Numbered from the stretch's first letter, positions 1-10,344 are shown. The stretch is DNA of 64,000 nucleotides from Calliopum simillimum (GCA_951812925.1 OX638368.1:76242909-76306908), one strand, 5' to 3'. A program made the numbers and translations. Notes: generated by a model from the letters alone, not told the origin.

Positions 1-430
1 CTTTTTTTCCAAAAAACCGGGTTATAATGGGTCAAAATGTTTCAAAAAACTATTTGACAAAATATTTCAATAAGATTAATGGACGTGTAATAAAAATGCA
101 CTGTGAGAGGAGTTTTTTTTTTATGACGAGTTTGTGGCTTTCGCGATGAAATTTCGACTTTTTAGTTTTCAGCGACTAGTGGTGAAATTTTCTAGCAAAT
201 ATTTTTGTCGTACACACAGACTCCATATTCCTCTTTTTTAGGTTTAATTTTTTAACCTTTTTAAGAAAAGGGTAAAAATTACCCATATGAGGGGGCTGTA
301 GGTGGATTAAAGTTTTCCACAAAAATATTCCTCGTAATAACCTACAAAAGTTGGCAGAACACATGATACTCCTCAGATGTATGAATCCTATAGTTTAATG
401 TGTCGATTTATCACAAGAATTCATTAAAAG
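1..430. repeat. Partial copy of a palindromic repeat family
   Basis: Positions about 280-425 match, with scattered differences, the stretch 8575-8702 near the centre of the palindromic element at 7666-9412: a run reading ACCCATATGAGGG, then ACAAAAATATTCCTCG, then CTCAGATGTA, then a conserved tail ending in ACAAGAATTCATT. Positions 1-80 also resemble 7045-7125, inside a different element. The window therefore probably opens inside a related element whose left part lies outside. No coding content is apparent. Confidence 0.55.
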
Positions 431-919
431 TGGGAAACTTGGACCCCCGCCTTAAAAACAAAACCAGACATAAACTTTCAAAACGCCGAAACACGTTTAT
501 ATATTTTGGTCCCCTTTACCAAAATCCGCGGTCAGAACCTTATAATTTTTAAAAAAACTGAATTTGTTGTACAATTTTATTATTGTAATGTGTTCAAAAA
601 GGGTAGTTTTTCGTCTTTCTCCAGCCGTATTTCTCATTTTGTATAAAGAGAGAGAGAATCAAGATAGTCGCAAATTTCTGCCTTCCAAATAATATTTTGT
701 TTTTCATAGAAAAAGATATTTTTAAATTCCGTAAAGTGTCTTAATAATTAAATAAAGACTTGCTGCATCAAAGTCAATTTTGAATTTTGTGCTATATCCC
801 GCCTACGAAGTTTTATTTAAATGAATAAATTTGAATCACAGTCTGCCGCCATTGTTTATGTTCCACAAAAGAAAATTGGCGCAAACTTCACCCGATCTCT
901 CACCAAGCGGTAAGGAACC
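431..919. other. A+T-rich stretch, nothing recognised
   Basis: No convincing ORF, RNA or repeat boundary was seen. A GA-rich run lies near 647-657. The last bases form a good Kozak-like context (ACCATGG) for the short ORF that starts at 920. Confidence 0.4.
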
Positions 920-1192
920 ATGGCAGGCGCGAACCTTGAAGGATTTAAAGCAAGTGTTGACGAATACCTAGCATCCCATTTAAACAATATTGCAACAAAA
1001 GAAGACATCTCAGCTGTTTCATCCGAAATTGCGTCACTACGTTCCACTAATGAAAAGCTCACGGAGAGACTCTCCAAAATGGAAATGTTCATGTCAAGAT
1101 TTGAGCACGACCTGGAATTGAATGGAATTTTGCCAAAGATTTGGTTTAGGTATGTCGACAATATAAAAAAGCGGCTTTCAATTGGTGTTTAG
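920..1192 (+). pseudogene. Coiled-coil ORF start fused to a Penelope RT fragment
   Basis: This 90-codon ORF has a strong start context (ACCATGG). Residues 1-65 are polar and heptad-like (EIASLRSTNEKLTERLSKME), as in the N-terminal coiled coil of many LINE ORF1 proteins. From about residue 70 the character changes: FRYVDNI near 1147-1167 resembles the YVDD box (motif C) of Penelope-like reverse transcriptases, with the last D replaced by N. The reading stops soon after. I read it as two pieces joined by an internal deletion or by recombination, not as a natural protein. The coiled-coil assignment rests on composition only, and the RT assignment rests on one short motif plus the Penelope-type sequence directly downstream. 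Confidence 0.45.
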
Positions 1193-1833
1193 GTTATGCA
1201 ATTTACCTTTAAATGTTAAAAATTATATGACTGAACTGGAATACATTAAATATACTGCGAAACTAAACGGATACGACAGTGGAATTATCACGAAGATGGT
1301 GGAAAAACGTACAAAAACGATTAAAAAAATGAACTTGACTATATTAGAACTAGCAAATACTGCAACAGATAAAAAATGCGTTAAAATACATTATGCACCT
1401 GTCATAACCGACAAATTAAAAAAGTATTTCGAAAACAAAAAATGGATTTGATTTTCACCTCCTATAATAAACAAATATATTAGGCTCAACGAAAGACAAA
1501 ACAGAAATTACAAAAAAAGCGGGTATTTACGAAACTAGCTGCAATGATTGCGAAGAAAAATATTGTGGACAAACGAAACGAAATATAGAAACGAGGTTCA
1601 ACGAACACGTTGGACATATTTAATATAGACCAAATCGATCAGCTGTTGCTTTATATGCAATAGAAAACTTGCACAGCTTTAGCATAGAAAATCTAAAGTC
1701 AATCAAACACATCAGAGACGAAAAAAGCTTGGACGCGTACGAAAGCATTTACATGCATAAGAACAAGAACAGAAGAATGAACACGATGGACGCGCCGATC
1801 AGGTCATCCCTTTTCAGTATTCTAAAAAAGTAA
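1182..1833 (+). pseudogene. Penelope-like C-terminus with GIY-YIG endonuclease
   Basis: Frame 1182-1451 reads through a segment containing EYIKYTAKLNGYDSGIITKM, which has the character of the linker between RT and endonuclease in Penelope-like proteins. After a frameshift near 1450-1475 the frame beginning at 1501 gives AGIYETSCNDCEEKYCGQTK: GIY is at 1522-1530, the YIG counterpart is YCG at 1561-1569, and a CxxC pair lies between them as in Penelope-type nucleases. RFNEHV follows, with the arginine and histidine expected in the catalytic helix. A TAA at 1621-1623 interrupts the domain, after which the frame continues to a TAA at 1831-1833. The protein is inactive as it stands, with one frameshift and one stop. 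Confidence 0.75.
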
Positions 1834-2244
1834 AGTTTTCAAATTGATAGTTGCTGCGCTTTGGTGCATACGTATATTTATTGTTTTCATTTTTATTTTG
1901 ATTTTTATTTACATTATGCTTTGCGTTTTGTTTTTGCATTTACATATGTATGTTCTTATGTACAAAAATTTCTTATGACTGCCGCGATTTTTGTATTTTT
2001 TTTTTTTTATATTGTTTTATTTTTTTGGATATTGTTTTTGAATCTTTGTATGCTTTGCGTGTTTACATTTTGCTAGTTTGATTAGCTTTTTTTTACTTAC
2101 TTTTATAAGCAACAATAACAAATTGTTCCTAGTCTTAATAATTTCACTTCCCACTTCTGTTTACCTTTGTTTTATTAAAATTTGTTTTATGCTACATACG
2201 CCAAAAATGTTAATAGGCGTACTCAATTTTGTTAGTCTTAAAAT

Positions 2245-2287
2245 TTGTTTGACTGATGATGACCTAAAAGTCGAAATGCATCTACAA
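2245..2287 (+). ncRNA. Degenerate hammerhead-ribozyme-like motif
   Basis: The order of parts matches a type I hammerhead: TTGT (2245-2248) can pair with ACAA (2284-2287) as outer stem I; CTGATGA (2253-2259) is the first core strand; GAC (2261-2263) pairs with GTC (2270-2272) as a short stem II with a six-base loop; GAAA (2273-2276) is the second core strand; then a minimal stem III and a TC site. An extra T at 2260 between core and stem II, and an internal loop in stem I, would weaken or abolish cleavage. Its place at the 3' end of a Penelope-like element, where such ribozymes are known, supports the reading. Confidence 0.4.
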
Positions 2288-2300
2288 TAAATTATAAATA

Positions 2301-2607
2301 TAAAACTATTTGATTTGTTTTTATTTAAATAGCGAAGTCGGTTAAGGCGGTTTGAATTTTAAATATTCGCGGTTTTGTTCGTTTTATTATTAGTTTTGAA
2401 TTTTTGATTTTTATGTCACTTATTTGAAAGTATGTACATAAATTTGTAAATCCTGTGTCAAAAAATTGGTATAGTCACATTTATACTTTTGAGCGTACAT
2501 TCGTTAAAAGTTTGTCATTTTAAGTGTGTTTTTAAAAAATATTTATTTGAAAGTAAACGGTTCACGCTAAATGAAATATATTCCAAGCCGCACTGTAAAT
2601 TTTAAAA
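2301..2607. other. A+T-rich spacer, nothing recognised
   Basis: No ORF or repeat structure was seen. It lies between the Penelope-like tail and the CGGCG duplication of the next element. Confidence 0.4.
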
Positions 2608-2612
2608 CGGCG

Positions 2613-5600
2613 CACTATGGTTTTTTTTTTTTTTGACAAAAAAGTGTACACAAAAATAATTCACTACAAGGACACATTTCCTTTAAAAGAATTAAACGCG
2701 AAATTAAAGGTTATACATTCACCTATCTAAAAAAATTGCCCGCTTTTTCCAGCATCTGATCCACAAAATAGTGACGCGGGTCGAAATCTCTTGAATTTTG
2801 AAAAAATCAATTTTTCTGTTTAAAAATGTTAGTCGCATTGCACGCAGGAGTGATTTATGAATAAATTTATATGTATTCAATCAAATAAAGTAAGATGAAA
2901 TCAACCCTAAGTGCAAATGGGCGGTGCCACGCCCCAAAAACGATTTCGTGATATCTCCGAAACTATTAGACGCAGTTAAATACGACTCGGTATGTTTGTA
3001 ATAGGCACAGAGAGAAATAATATTTATTAGAAAAGTGGGCGGTGCCACGCCCCAAAAATATAAAACACACCATATCTTCAAGCTATTTGACTCATGTGGA
3101 TGAAATTCGATGTATATACAAAAGTCATCAAGACAAATAATGCCTACTGAAAAAATATGTGGTCCCACGCCCATAGGCAGAGGTACATGAATGAGCTTGT
3201 TTCCTATAGAACAGAGTTGCAATTAAGAAGGATATGTTCATTGTTGGGTGTGGTACCGCCCTTTTTTTCAACAAATGTTATTTGACTCACTACCCACGGC
3301 GTGCTTGAACCAAGTTTAAATAAAAGTTTCTTGCATATGAGTTTTTTGACTGAATTATGTTACGTAATAACTTCACGAATCAAATGATCCCAAAATTAAA
3401 AAAATCGAATGGGCCCTTTTTGAAATAATGAGCCTTAAGCAATAACTATAAAAAGTTAATACAACACAAAATTAAAAATATTTGTAACATTTTGCAAACC
3501 ATTTTTTCTAAACTAATTTGAGGTCGCTGAACACGAAAAACGCATTTATTTTTTTTTTCCTTGGGGTCGTTCCCAAGTTATTCGATAATTTATAATTTCG
3601 AGGTTATAGCTTCATATACATCAATATATTTCTATGACGCCAAGTCGGATCAATTTTATTTTTCCACGCTTAAAAAGAGTGATTAACGGCGATTCTAACA
3701 AGTATACCAATAATTATGCTCCAAACAAAATTGACTGAGTTAAAGCAGGAAAAAGCTTGATATTTCAAAAATTTTTAAAATTTTTCACATCTACTTCAAA
3801 TGAAACACTTTGTTTTTGGCACATATTTTTTTTTAAATATTTATTTTTAGAAATGTTATTTAATGGCGCATATAATTGCAAACGTTTTAAGCCTATGTTG
3901 AGCAAAATCGAATGAAATTTCCAAAAGATATTAAGGTTTTAGTGCAATAGAGAAATTTCGATTTCTTTCAAAAATTAATATTTTTGATACAATCCGCAAT
4001 GTTCTTCTACAGAGAATGATTAGAAGTTACTTAAATCATCTTTAAAGAGTTCAATAAGTGTAGGGTGTCCTATTTGGAGGCTGAAAAATTGGATCTGTTG
4101 ACTCAGGCCGAACATTTCGAAAATTCTCACATCTTCCTTATTGCACTAAAGCCTTTATATCTTTTGGAAATTTCATTCGATTTTACCCAACATAGGCTTA
4201 AAACGTTTGCAATTATATGCGCCATTAAATAACATTTCTAAAAATAATTATTTAAAAAAAAATATGTGCCAAAAACAATGTGTTTCATTTGAAGTTGATG
4301 TGAAAAATTTTAAAAATTTTTGAAATATCAAGCTTTTTCCTGCTTTAACTCAGTCAATTTTGTTTGGAGCATAATTATTGGTATACTTGTTAGAAGCGCC
4401 GTTAATCACTCTTTGTAAGCGTGGAAAAATAAAATTAATCGGACTTGGCGTCATCGAAATATATTGATGTATATGAAGCTTTAACCTCGAAATTATAAAT
4501 TATCGAATAACTTGGGAACGACCCCAAGGAAATAAAAATAAATGCGTTTTTCGTGTTCAGCGACCTCAAACTAGTTTAGAAAAAATAATTTGCAAAATGT
4601 TACAAATATTTTTAATTTTGTGTTGTATTAACTTTTTATAGTTATTGCTTAAGGCTCCTTATTTCAAAAAGGGCCCATTCGATTTTTTTAATTTTGGGAT
4701 CATTTGATTCGTGAAGTTATTACGTAACATAATTCAGTCAAAAAACTCATATGCAAGAAACTTTTATTTAAACTTGGTTCAAGCACGCCGTGGGTAGTGA
4801 GTCAAATAACATTTGTTGAAAAAAAGGGCGGTACCACACCCAACAATGAACATATCCTTCTTAATTGCAACTCTGTTCTATAGGAAACAAGCTCATTCAT
4901 GTACCTCTGCCTATGGGCGTGGGACCACATATTTTTTCAGTAGGCATTATTTGTCTTGATGACTTTTGTATATACATCGAATTTCATCCACATGAGTCAA
5001 ATAGCTTGAAGATATGGTGTGTTTTATATTTTTGGGGCGTGGCACCGCCCACTTTTCTAATAAATATTATTTCTCTCTGTGCCTATTACAAACATACCGA
5101 GTCGTATTTAACTGCGTCTAATAGTTTCGGAGATATCACGAAATCGTTTTTGGGGCGTGGCACCGCCGAAATTCATCCCTGTAGCTCAAATAGTTTCGGA
5201 GATATGATAAGTTTTATATTTGTGGGGCGTGGCACCGCCCACTTTTTCAGTGGATATTATTTCTCTCTGTGCTTGTTACAATCATACCGAATCTTATCTA
5301 TCTGTGTCTAATAGTTTCGGAGATATGACGAATATGACGAATTTGTTTTTGGGGCGTGGCACCGCCCTTTTTCACTTTGAGTTGATTTCATCTTAATTGA
5401 TTTGATTGAATGCACATTAATTTATTCATATATCACTCCTCCGTGTAATGCAACTAACATTTTTAAACAGAAAAATCGATTTTTTCAAAATTCAAGAGAT
5501 TTCGACCCGTGTCACTATTTTGTGGATCAGATGCTGGAAAAGCGGGCATCTTTTCAAATAGGTTAATGTATAATCTTTAATTTCGCGTTTAATTTTTTTA

Positions 5601-5666
5601 AAGAAAATGTGTTCTTGTAGTGAATTATTTTTGTGTACACTTTTTTGTCTAAAAAAAACCATAGTG
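2613..5666. mobile_element. Transib-like palindromic MITE (element A)
   Basis: The left end reads CACTATGG followed by a T-run; the right end is its reverse complement, CCATAGTG at 5659-5666. Both sides are flanked by the 5-bp duplication CGGCG (2608-2612 and 5667-5671). Transib elements are known for termini of the CACWRTG type, related to RAG recombination signal heptamers, and for 5-bp G+C-rich duplications, so both features fit. The element is almost entirely one inverted repeat: 2613 to about 3950 pairs with about 4130-5666 around a spacer of roughly 180 bp. The right arm is longer because it carries an extra repeat unit around 5160-5390. No transposase is present, so it is non-autonomous. 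Matching long ORFs in the two arms are a by-product of the palindrome. Confidence 0.75.
2915..5370. repeat. GGGCGTGGCACCGCCC repeat units in element A
   Basis: Units centred on the partly self-complementary motif GGGCGTGGCACCGCCC, or its complement, occur near 2920, 3038, 5035, 5155, 5224 and 5350. They are separated by conserved text such as AATAGTTTCGGAGATAT. Left-arm units are inverted relative to right-arm units. Related GGTGCCACGCCC motifs recur at about 12620, 13040, 14963, 15107, 20535 and 26345 in other elements, so this is a dispersed module. Confidence 0.65.
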
Positions 5667-5671
5667 CGGCG

Positions 5672-7336
5672 CACAAAGGGGTATTGTATACGCTTTTACG
5701 CATTTAATTGAAAAAAAAAATTTTTGAAGTACCGGCTTTTTTTGATACCGTTTTAAACAATAAAAATTGTTGACCTAACATTACTAGCATAAAAGTTATA
5801 TGCGGTTGAAGATCAACTTTTTTTGCTTTCGTTCGCGCGCTGTAAAAAATTTTAATTTTTTGGCTTTTTTAAAGTACATTTTTATTAAAAAAAAAGTTTT
5901 TTGTGGAAAAAGTTTTAATGGAACCTTTAACTTCAGGTAATTGTGGTTCTTACTACATAACAGATTTTTTGAGTTAATTTTTAAAAAATTTTGTTTTATA
6001 TATATTAAATATGTGTTAAAAAATTAAGGTTTTTTATTATTCAAGAGGAGTTAAAGTATTTTAGGTTGTGCAAGGTTTTCATCTTGTTATGATATTCTTT
6101 AACTATAAACTGTCCATAATAAGTGTTAAAAATTTGGTTGTGCCATGTTTTGCTCCTTCGGAATTATTTAACTTTTTGTGAGAGAACTCCAGTCGCTATA
6201 ATCACAAGAAGCAAGTGCAGCCACCAACAATGCAATAATTTTTTTTGCTTTCGTTTTGTTTTTCTTCTTAAATTTTGATGGACCCTTTTAGTTCTGGTAT
6301 TTTTGTTATACAAAAGTGGTTTTTGTTTTGTAAAAAAGAGTTTTGTTATATTTAAATTTTTTTTTTTGTTCGTTAGTTTAAAATTAAGTGCATTTTGGCT
6401 ATATACATAGACATATAGTCGTTCCAAAAGTGAGCTCAAACAAAAATATTTTGATTTTAATAAAGAGTAGACATTTATGTTACTCATTATGAAAAAAAGG
6501 GTTGCGGGTTTTTGCGGGGCTGTGAGAAATTTTAATTTTTTTAAGGCAAACTGACATGTCCAATATGAATGAAAATGGAGCAAAACATAAATAAAAAGTT
6601 AAATACAGACATAAAGACAGATTGTTACCACCAAAAATCTGCAGAGGGTGTCAATAAAGTACGCTGAGTTTTTAAAATTTTTGAAGGTCATTAAGAGGTC
6701 GCTCATCGCCGTTTTATGCAAAATCTCGGCTTAGTACAGTTTTTATTTTATTACGATTTAAGAAACGCTCGGAATGAGTCATCCGATATATCAAATTTTT
6801 TGTCTTGAGTCAAGGTATATAAAAACATTATATCTCGAATATAAATCATTTATATATTGTTGTTTTAGATAAAAAACTGAAAGAAAACATATTTTCGATA
6901 TTTCGGCCTGCTGTAAAACTCTTAAACTACATCTTGGAAAAACTGTTTTTCATTAGTTTATCATAAAATCATACAGGAAACAATTTTCTATTGCATCTTA
7001 ACCCATTATATCCTGTTTTTATGGGTCTTCTTGACCCCTTTTTCCAAAAGCTTGGTTAAAATAAGTTAAAATGTTCTACAAAAATATTCTTCAAAAAATT
7101 TCACTAGGATTCACCAAAGACAGAAATTCTTAAAACTTCAGAATAATGCGTAAAAAATTTTATGACAATTTTCAATTTCCGTTTTTATTGCTATTAAAAA
7201 AAATTTCACTACATAATGTACAACTGCATAAGTTTTCTACTTTTTTATGCATAATTAACTAAAAAAATAAGTTATTATAACCCTCAATAGTCTGGATGAA
7301 TTAATAGCGTGTTATGGTATCTAATACCCCACTGTG
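5672..7336. mobile_element. Transib-like element B, abutting element A
   Basis: The left end reads CACAAAGGGGTATTG; the right end, reverse-complemented, reads CACAGTGGGGTATTAG. CGGCG flanks it at 5667-5671 and 7337-7341, and the left copy is also the right duplication of element A. The interior of about 1.6 kb is A+T rich. An open frame at 6164-6583 on the minus strand has low-complexity, lysine-rich content and no recognised domain. No Transib transposase motif was seen, so this is probably non-autonomous. The imperfect termini suggest it is older than element A. Confidence 0.6.
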
Positions 7337-7341
7337 CGGCG

Positions 7342-7662
7342 TACAAGACAATAATTATAAAGACAAGTAGATGGCATTTGTAAAAAAATATTCTTAATAT
7401 TGTATGTGAAAATGGATCTCAAATAGGTGCGTTCCATTTAATTGTGAAAATCTTATAACCTAAAAGAAAAGACAAATAGTTATGTACCCTGAAGATCCCT
7501 GGCTTTTGTGTATAGCAGATAAAGAACTATTCTATTGAGACCCAAAATCAAAATAATAAGCTCCCGCACTGTCCCGCCAAAAATTTTGTGTATGTAAATC
7601 TTATGCGATGAGGATTGAAAAATTTTTTTCTATTAATGCATTTTTACATAAATTTTAATCAA
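7342..7662. other. A+T-rich spacer, nothing recognised
   Basis: This is unassigned sequence between element B and the next palindromic element. No ORF or terminal-repeat signal that I could pair was found. Confidence 0.35.
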
Positions 7663-7665
7663 TAA

Positions 7666-9412
7666 CACCAGTTTACAAATGATTAAAATTTTTTTCCCAG
7701 CGAATGCCGTTACTCATTTTATATGGAAAATGGGCTACTGATTCCGAAAATCGCATTTTTTTTTTTATTTCGTGTCGTTTTCGAGATATCGGTCATTTTC
7801 GGTTTTTGGACCAAAAAAAAAAGATAGTTCCACTTAAATACAAATATCTCAAGAACCAATGTTTGTATTGAAACAAATAATATGTCATATTAAAGGTAAT
7901 TAAATTACCTACAAATGTTACTCACGTCACTTTTTGGCTGGTTTGTTAGTTTCGATGAAATAAATTGATTTCTGAAAAAAAGAGTATATTTTTCCGAAAA
8001 AATTACAAAAATGTCTAAATCAACTGCAGATTTTTGCAAGAAAAAAAAATTTTAAAAATCATTTTGTATTTTTATATCATAGTCTATAAATTTGTTAGGC
8101 AAATAAAATACTATTTAAGAAAATCGATGGAAAAATGCAAAAGTTGTATACAATTCATTGATAAGTTACCAAAATGCGTTTTTCCCTATTTTTCCGTTTT
8201 TTTGTAATAAACTGTTCGAAAATTTGAAACTTTTTGTAAAAGAAATTAGAAAAACCAAAAAATTCTTAAAGAAGGCATTAAAAGGAAATAACCGTGCCTC
8301 TCCGTTTTTCTCTAGCACGTCAGATTTTTTTTTAATCGATTTTTGAAGTTTTTTAATCCACTGTACATGAAAAAAACAGAAATAACGCATTCTTGTGTTA
8401 AATCGATGAATTTAATTATATGATCCTTACATCTGAGGTGTATCATGTCTTCAGCAAACTTATGCAGGATACTACGCGGAATATTTTTGTAGACAATTTT
8501 AACCCTCTCAAACCCGCACATGTAGGTCAAAATGACCTTCATGTGGGGGTCAAAATGACCCACATGTGAGGGTTTTAGAGGGTTAAAATTGTCTACAAAA
8601 ATATTCCTCGCAGTATCCTGCATAAGTTTACTGAACACATAATACACCTCAGATGTAAGGATCATATAGTTAAACTCATCGATTTAACACAAGAATGCGT
8701 TATTTCTGTTTTTTCATGTACAGTGGATTAAAAAACTTCAAAAATCGTTAAAAAAAAAATCTGACGTGCTAGAGAAAAACGGCGAGGCACGGGTATTTCC
8801 TTTTAATGCCTTCTTTAAGAATTTTTTGGATTTTCTAATTTTTTTTACAAAAAGTTTCAAATTTTCGAACAGTTTATTACAAAAAAACAGAAAAATAGGG
8901 AAAAACGCGTTTTGGTAACTTATCAATGAATTGTATACAACTTTTGCATTTTTCCATCGATTTTCTTAAATGATATCTTATTTTCTTCACAAATATATAG
9001 TCTATGATACAAAAAAAAAAATATTATAAAAAAGTTATGTCTTCTTGTATAAATTTGAAATTGAATTTGATTTTTTCTTAATTTTTTCGAAAAAAAAAAA
9101 TTTTTTTTTTTAGAAATCAATTTATTTCACCGAAACTAACGAAACAACCAAAAAGTGACGTGAGTAACATTTGTAGGTAATTTAATTACCTTTAATATGA
9201 CATATTATTTGTTTAAATACAAACATTGGTTCTTGAGATATTTGTATTTTAATGGAACTATCTTTTTTTTTTGGTTCAAAAACCGAAAATGACCGATATC
9301 TCGAAAACGACACGAAATAAACAAAAAAAAATGCGATTTTCGGAATCAGCAGCCCATTTTCCATATAAAATGAGTAACGGCATTCGCTGGGAATTTTGGC
9401 TGTAAACTAGTG
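7666..9412. mobile_element. Palindromic MITE flanked by TAA
   Basis: The terminal repeat CACCAGTTTACA (7666-7677) matches TGTAAACTAGTG (9401-9412) in inverse orientation with one mismatch. TAA lies directly outside both ends (7663-7665 and 9413-9415). From CCCAGCGAATGCCG inward the two halves are near-perfect inverted copies meeting around 8540, where the core reads GGTCAAAATGACC and ACATGTGAGGG. A 3-bp TAA duplication would suit the PIF/Harbinger superfamily, but the termini are not diagnostic. No transposase is present. Matching ORFs in the two arms are palindrome artefacts. Confidence 0.55.
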
Positions 9413-9415
9413 TAA

Positions 9416-10140
9416 TTTAAGGTTCTAGATATGCAAATAGCTACTATTGTTCCTCTATATTGTTTTTTAAGTCCTTGATTCGTAGGATTTGAGGCAAAAA
9501 CCAGAAAAATCCATAATTAAAAAATGAACATAAGTTAGAAGTAGAAAAATAAAATAAATTTTTACTTCTGGGCATACATTTTTTTCTCCAAATTTTTATC
9601 AATTGGAAATCAGTATGCCCGAAAACTTAAAAATTGTCTTTCAATACTTGAGTTAAGGGGTTTCCATAATTTTGCCGATTTTAAAAAATTATAGCCCATT
9701 GTGCGTCGTTTGAAAAAAGTGTAAAAATGTTACACTTTTGCCTCTTCAGAGGGCAACAATTTTTAGAAAATTTTAGAATAGAATACAAAATTTTGACAGC
9801 CTTCGCTCGGGGCAGAAAAAGTGTAACATTTTTTTGAGAAAAGAAAACACTACTAGTTATTGAAATAAGTATAATGATTGACTGCCCAATTGCAATAAAT
9901 AATTTTGTTTTAGCTAAACTAAAAGCCCAAAACTTTGTCATTAAGTAACACACATAAAAAATTCTTAAAGTTATTTGGGAGAACACGCCCCGATAAGGTG
10001 GCAACACCTGCAATCGGTATTAAATTTGTTCCAAAGGAACAACTATACCAAATATCAATAAATAACACAAAACAACAATTATGATATACCAATACGTATT
10101 AACACACAAATAAAACTGGCAAAAAGTCGGCTTCGCAGCC
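9416..10140. other. Unassigned sequence with one Transib-like end
   Basis: The only boundary-like signal is CCATTGTG at 9696-9703 followed by CGTCG at 9704-9708. Read on the minus strand this is CGACG then CACAATGG, the shape of a Transib end with its duplication. I could not find the partner end. The rest is A+T rich, with a small inverted pair GGGCATAC/GTATGCCC near 9572 and 9612. Confidence 0.35.
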
Positions 10141-10149
10141 GGGCAAGGC

Positions 10150-10203
10150 TGGTGCAGTGGTAACGACTTCTGCTACCAACCGGGAGGTACTTGGTTCAAC
10201 TCC
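10150..10203 (+). promoter_or_regulatory. RNA polymerase III A box and B box
   Basis: The A box is TGGTGCAGTGG at 10150-10160 and the B box is GGTTCAACTCC at 10193-10203, spaced as in tRNA genes and tRNA-derived SINEs. Both match consensus at every fixed position. The first run of T of pol III terminator length downstream is TTTTT at 10352-10356, just past the ribozyme, so a transcript could include it. Confidence 0.6.
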
Positions 10204-10297
10204 CGCCCAGGCCAAAAACACAAAAAGTTTTCAAACTTGCAATTTTTCAATTATAATTAATTTAGTGAAATAAATATAATTATAATTACAACAAAAA

Positions 10298-10344
10298 ATA
10301 GTCTGATGAGTCTTTGTGGCGAAAGACGAAACATATGTCACTAT
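10298..10344 (+). ncRNA. Hammerhead ribozyme, type I, canonical core
   Basis: All elements of a self-cleaving hammerhead are present in order. Stem I is ATAGT (10298-10302) paired with ACTAT (10340-10344), five Watson-Crick pairs. The core strand CTGATGA is at 10303-10309. Stem II is GTCTTT (10310-10315) paired with AAAGAC (10322-10327), six pairs, with loop GTGGCG. The second core strand GAAA is at 10328-10331. Stem III is minimal: A10331-T10338 and C10332-G10337 with loop ATAT. The cleavage triplet GTC is 10337-10339, so cleavage is predicted after C10339. Very short stem III hammerheads are known from Penelope-like elements and other metazoan retroelements. The tRNA-like promoter lies upstream on the same strand. 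Activity is not shown here, but no core position is mutated. Confidence 0.85.

Larger units (their letters stand above)
1131..2300 (+). mobile_element. Penelope-like element, 5'-truncated and decayed
   Basis: Penelope-like elements encode a reverse transcriptase followed by a GIY-YIG endonuclease, and their terminal repeats can carry hammerhead ribozyme motifs. Here a degenerate RT motif C (about 1147-1167) is followed by a linker (1182-1451), a GIY-YIG domain (1501-1833), a T-rich 3' region (1834-2240) and a hammerhead-like motif (2245-2287). Most of the RT is missing, the frame shifts between linker and nuclease, and a stop interrupts the nuclease. The right end is set near 2300, just after the ribozyme-like motif and an AATAAATT run; no target duplication was found. 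Confidence 0.7.

Noticed and set aside
2881..5311. Two long ORFs with the same peptide (2881-3222 minus, 4865-5311 plus)
   Set aside because: They are the same DNA in the two arms of palindromic element A, running through the GGGCGTGGCACC repeats; no domain or coding bias.
6164..6583. 139-codon minus-strand ORF
   Set aside because: Rich in Lys/Leu/Phe in A+T-rich DNA, no motif, and it lies inside the non-autonomous element B.
8158..8926. Twin 62-codon ORFs beginning MISYQNAFFPI on opposite strands
   Set aside because: Palindrome artefact of the element at 7666-9412; low-complexity Phe/Lys content.
10143..10214. Functional tRNA gene
   Set aside because: A and B boxes are consensus, but acceptor and T stems do not pair; better read as a tRNA-derived SINE head.
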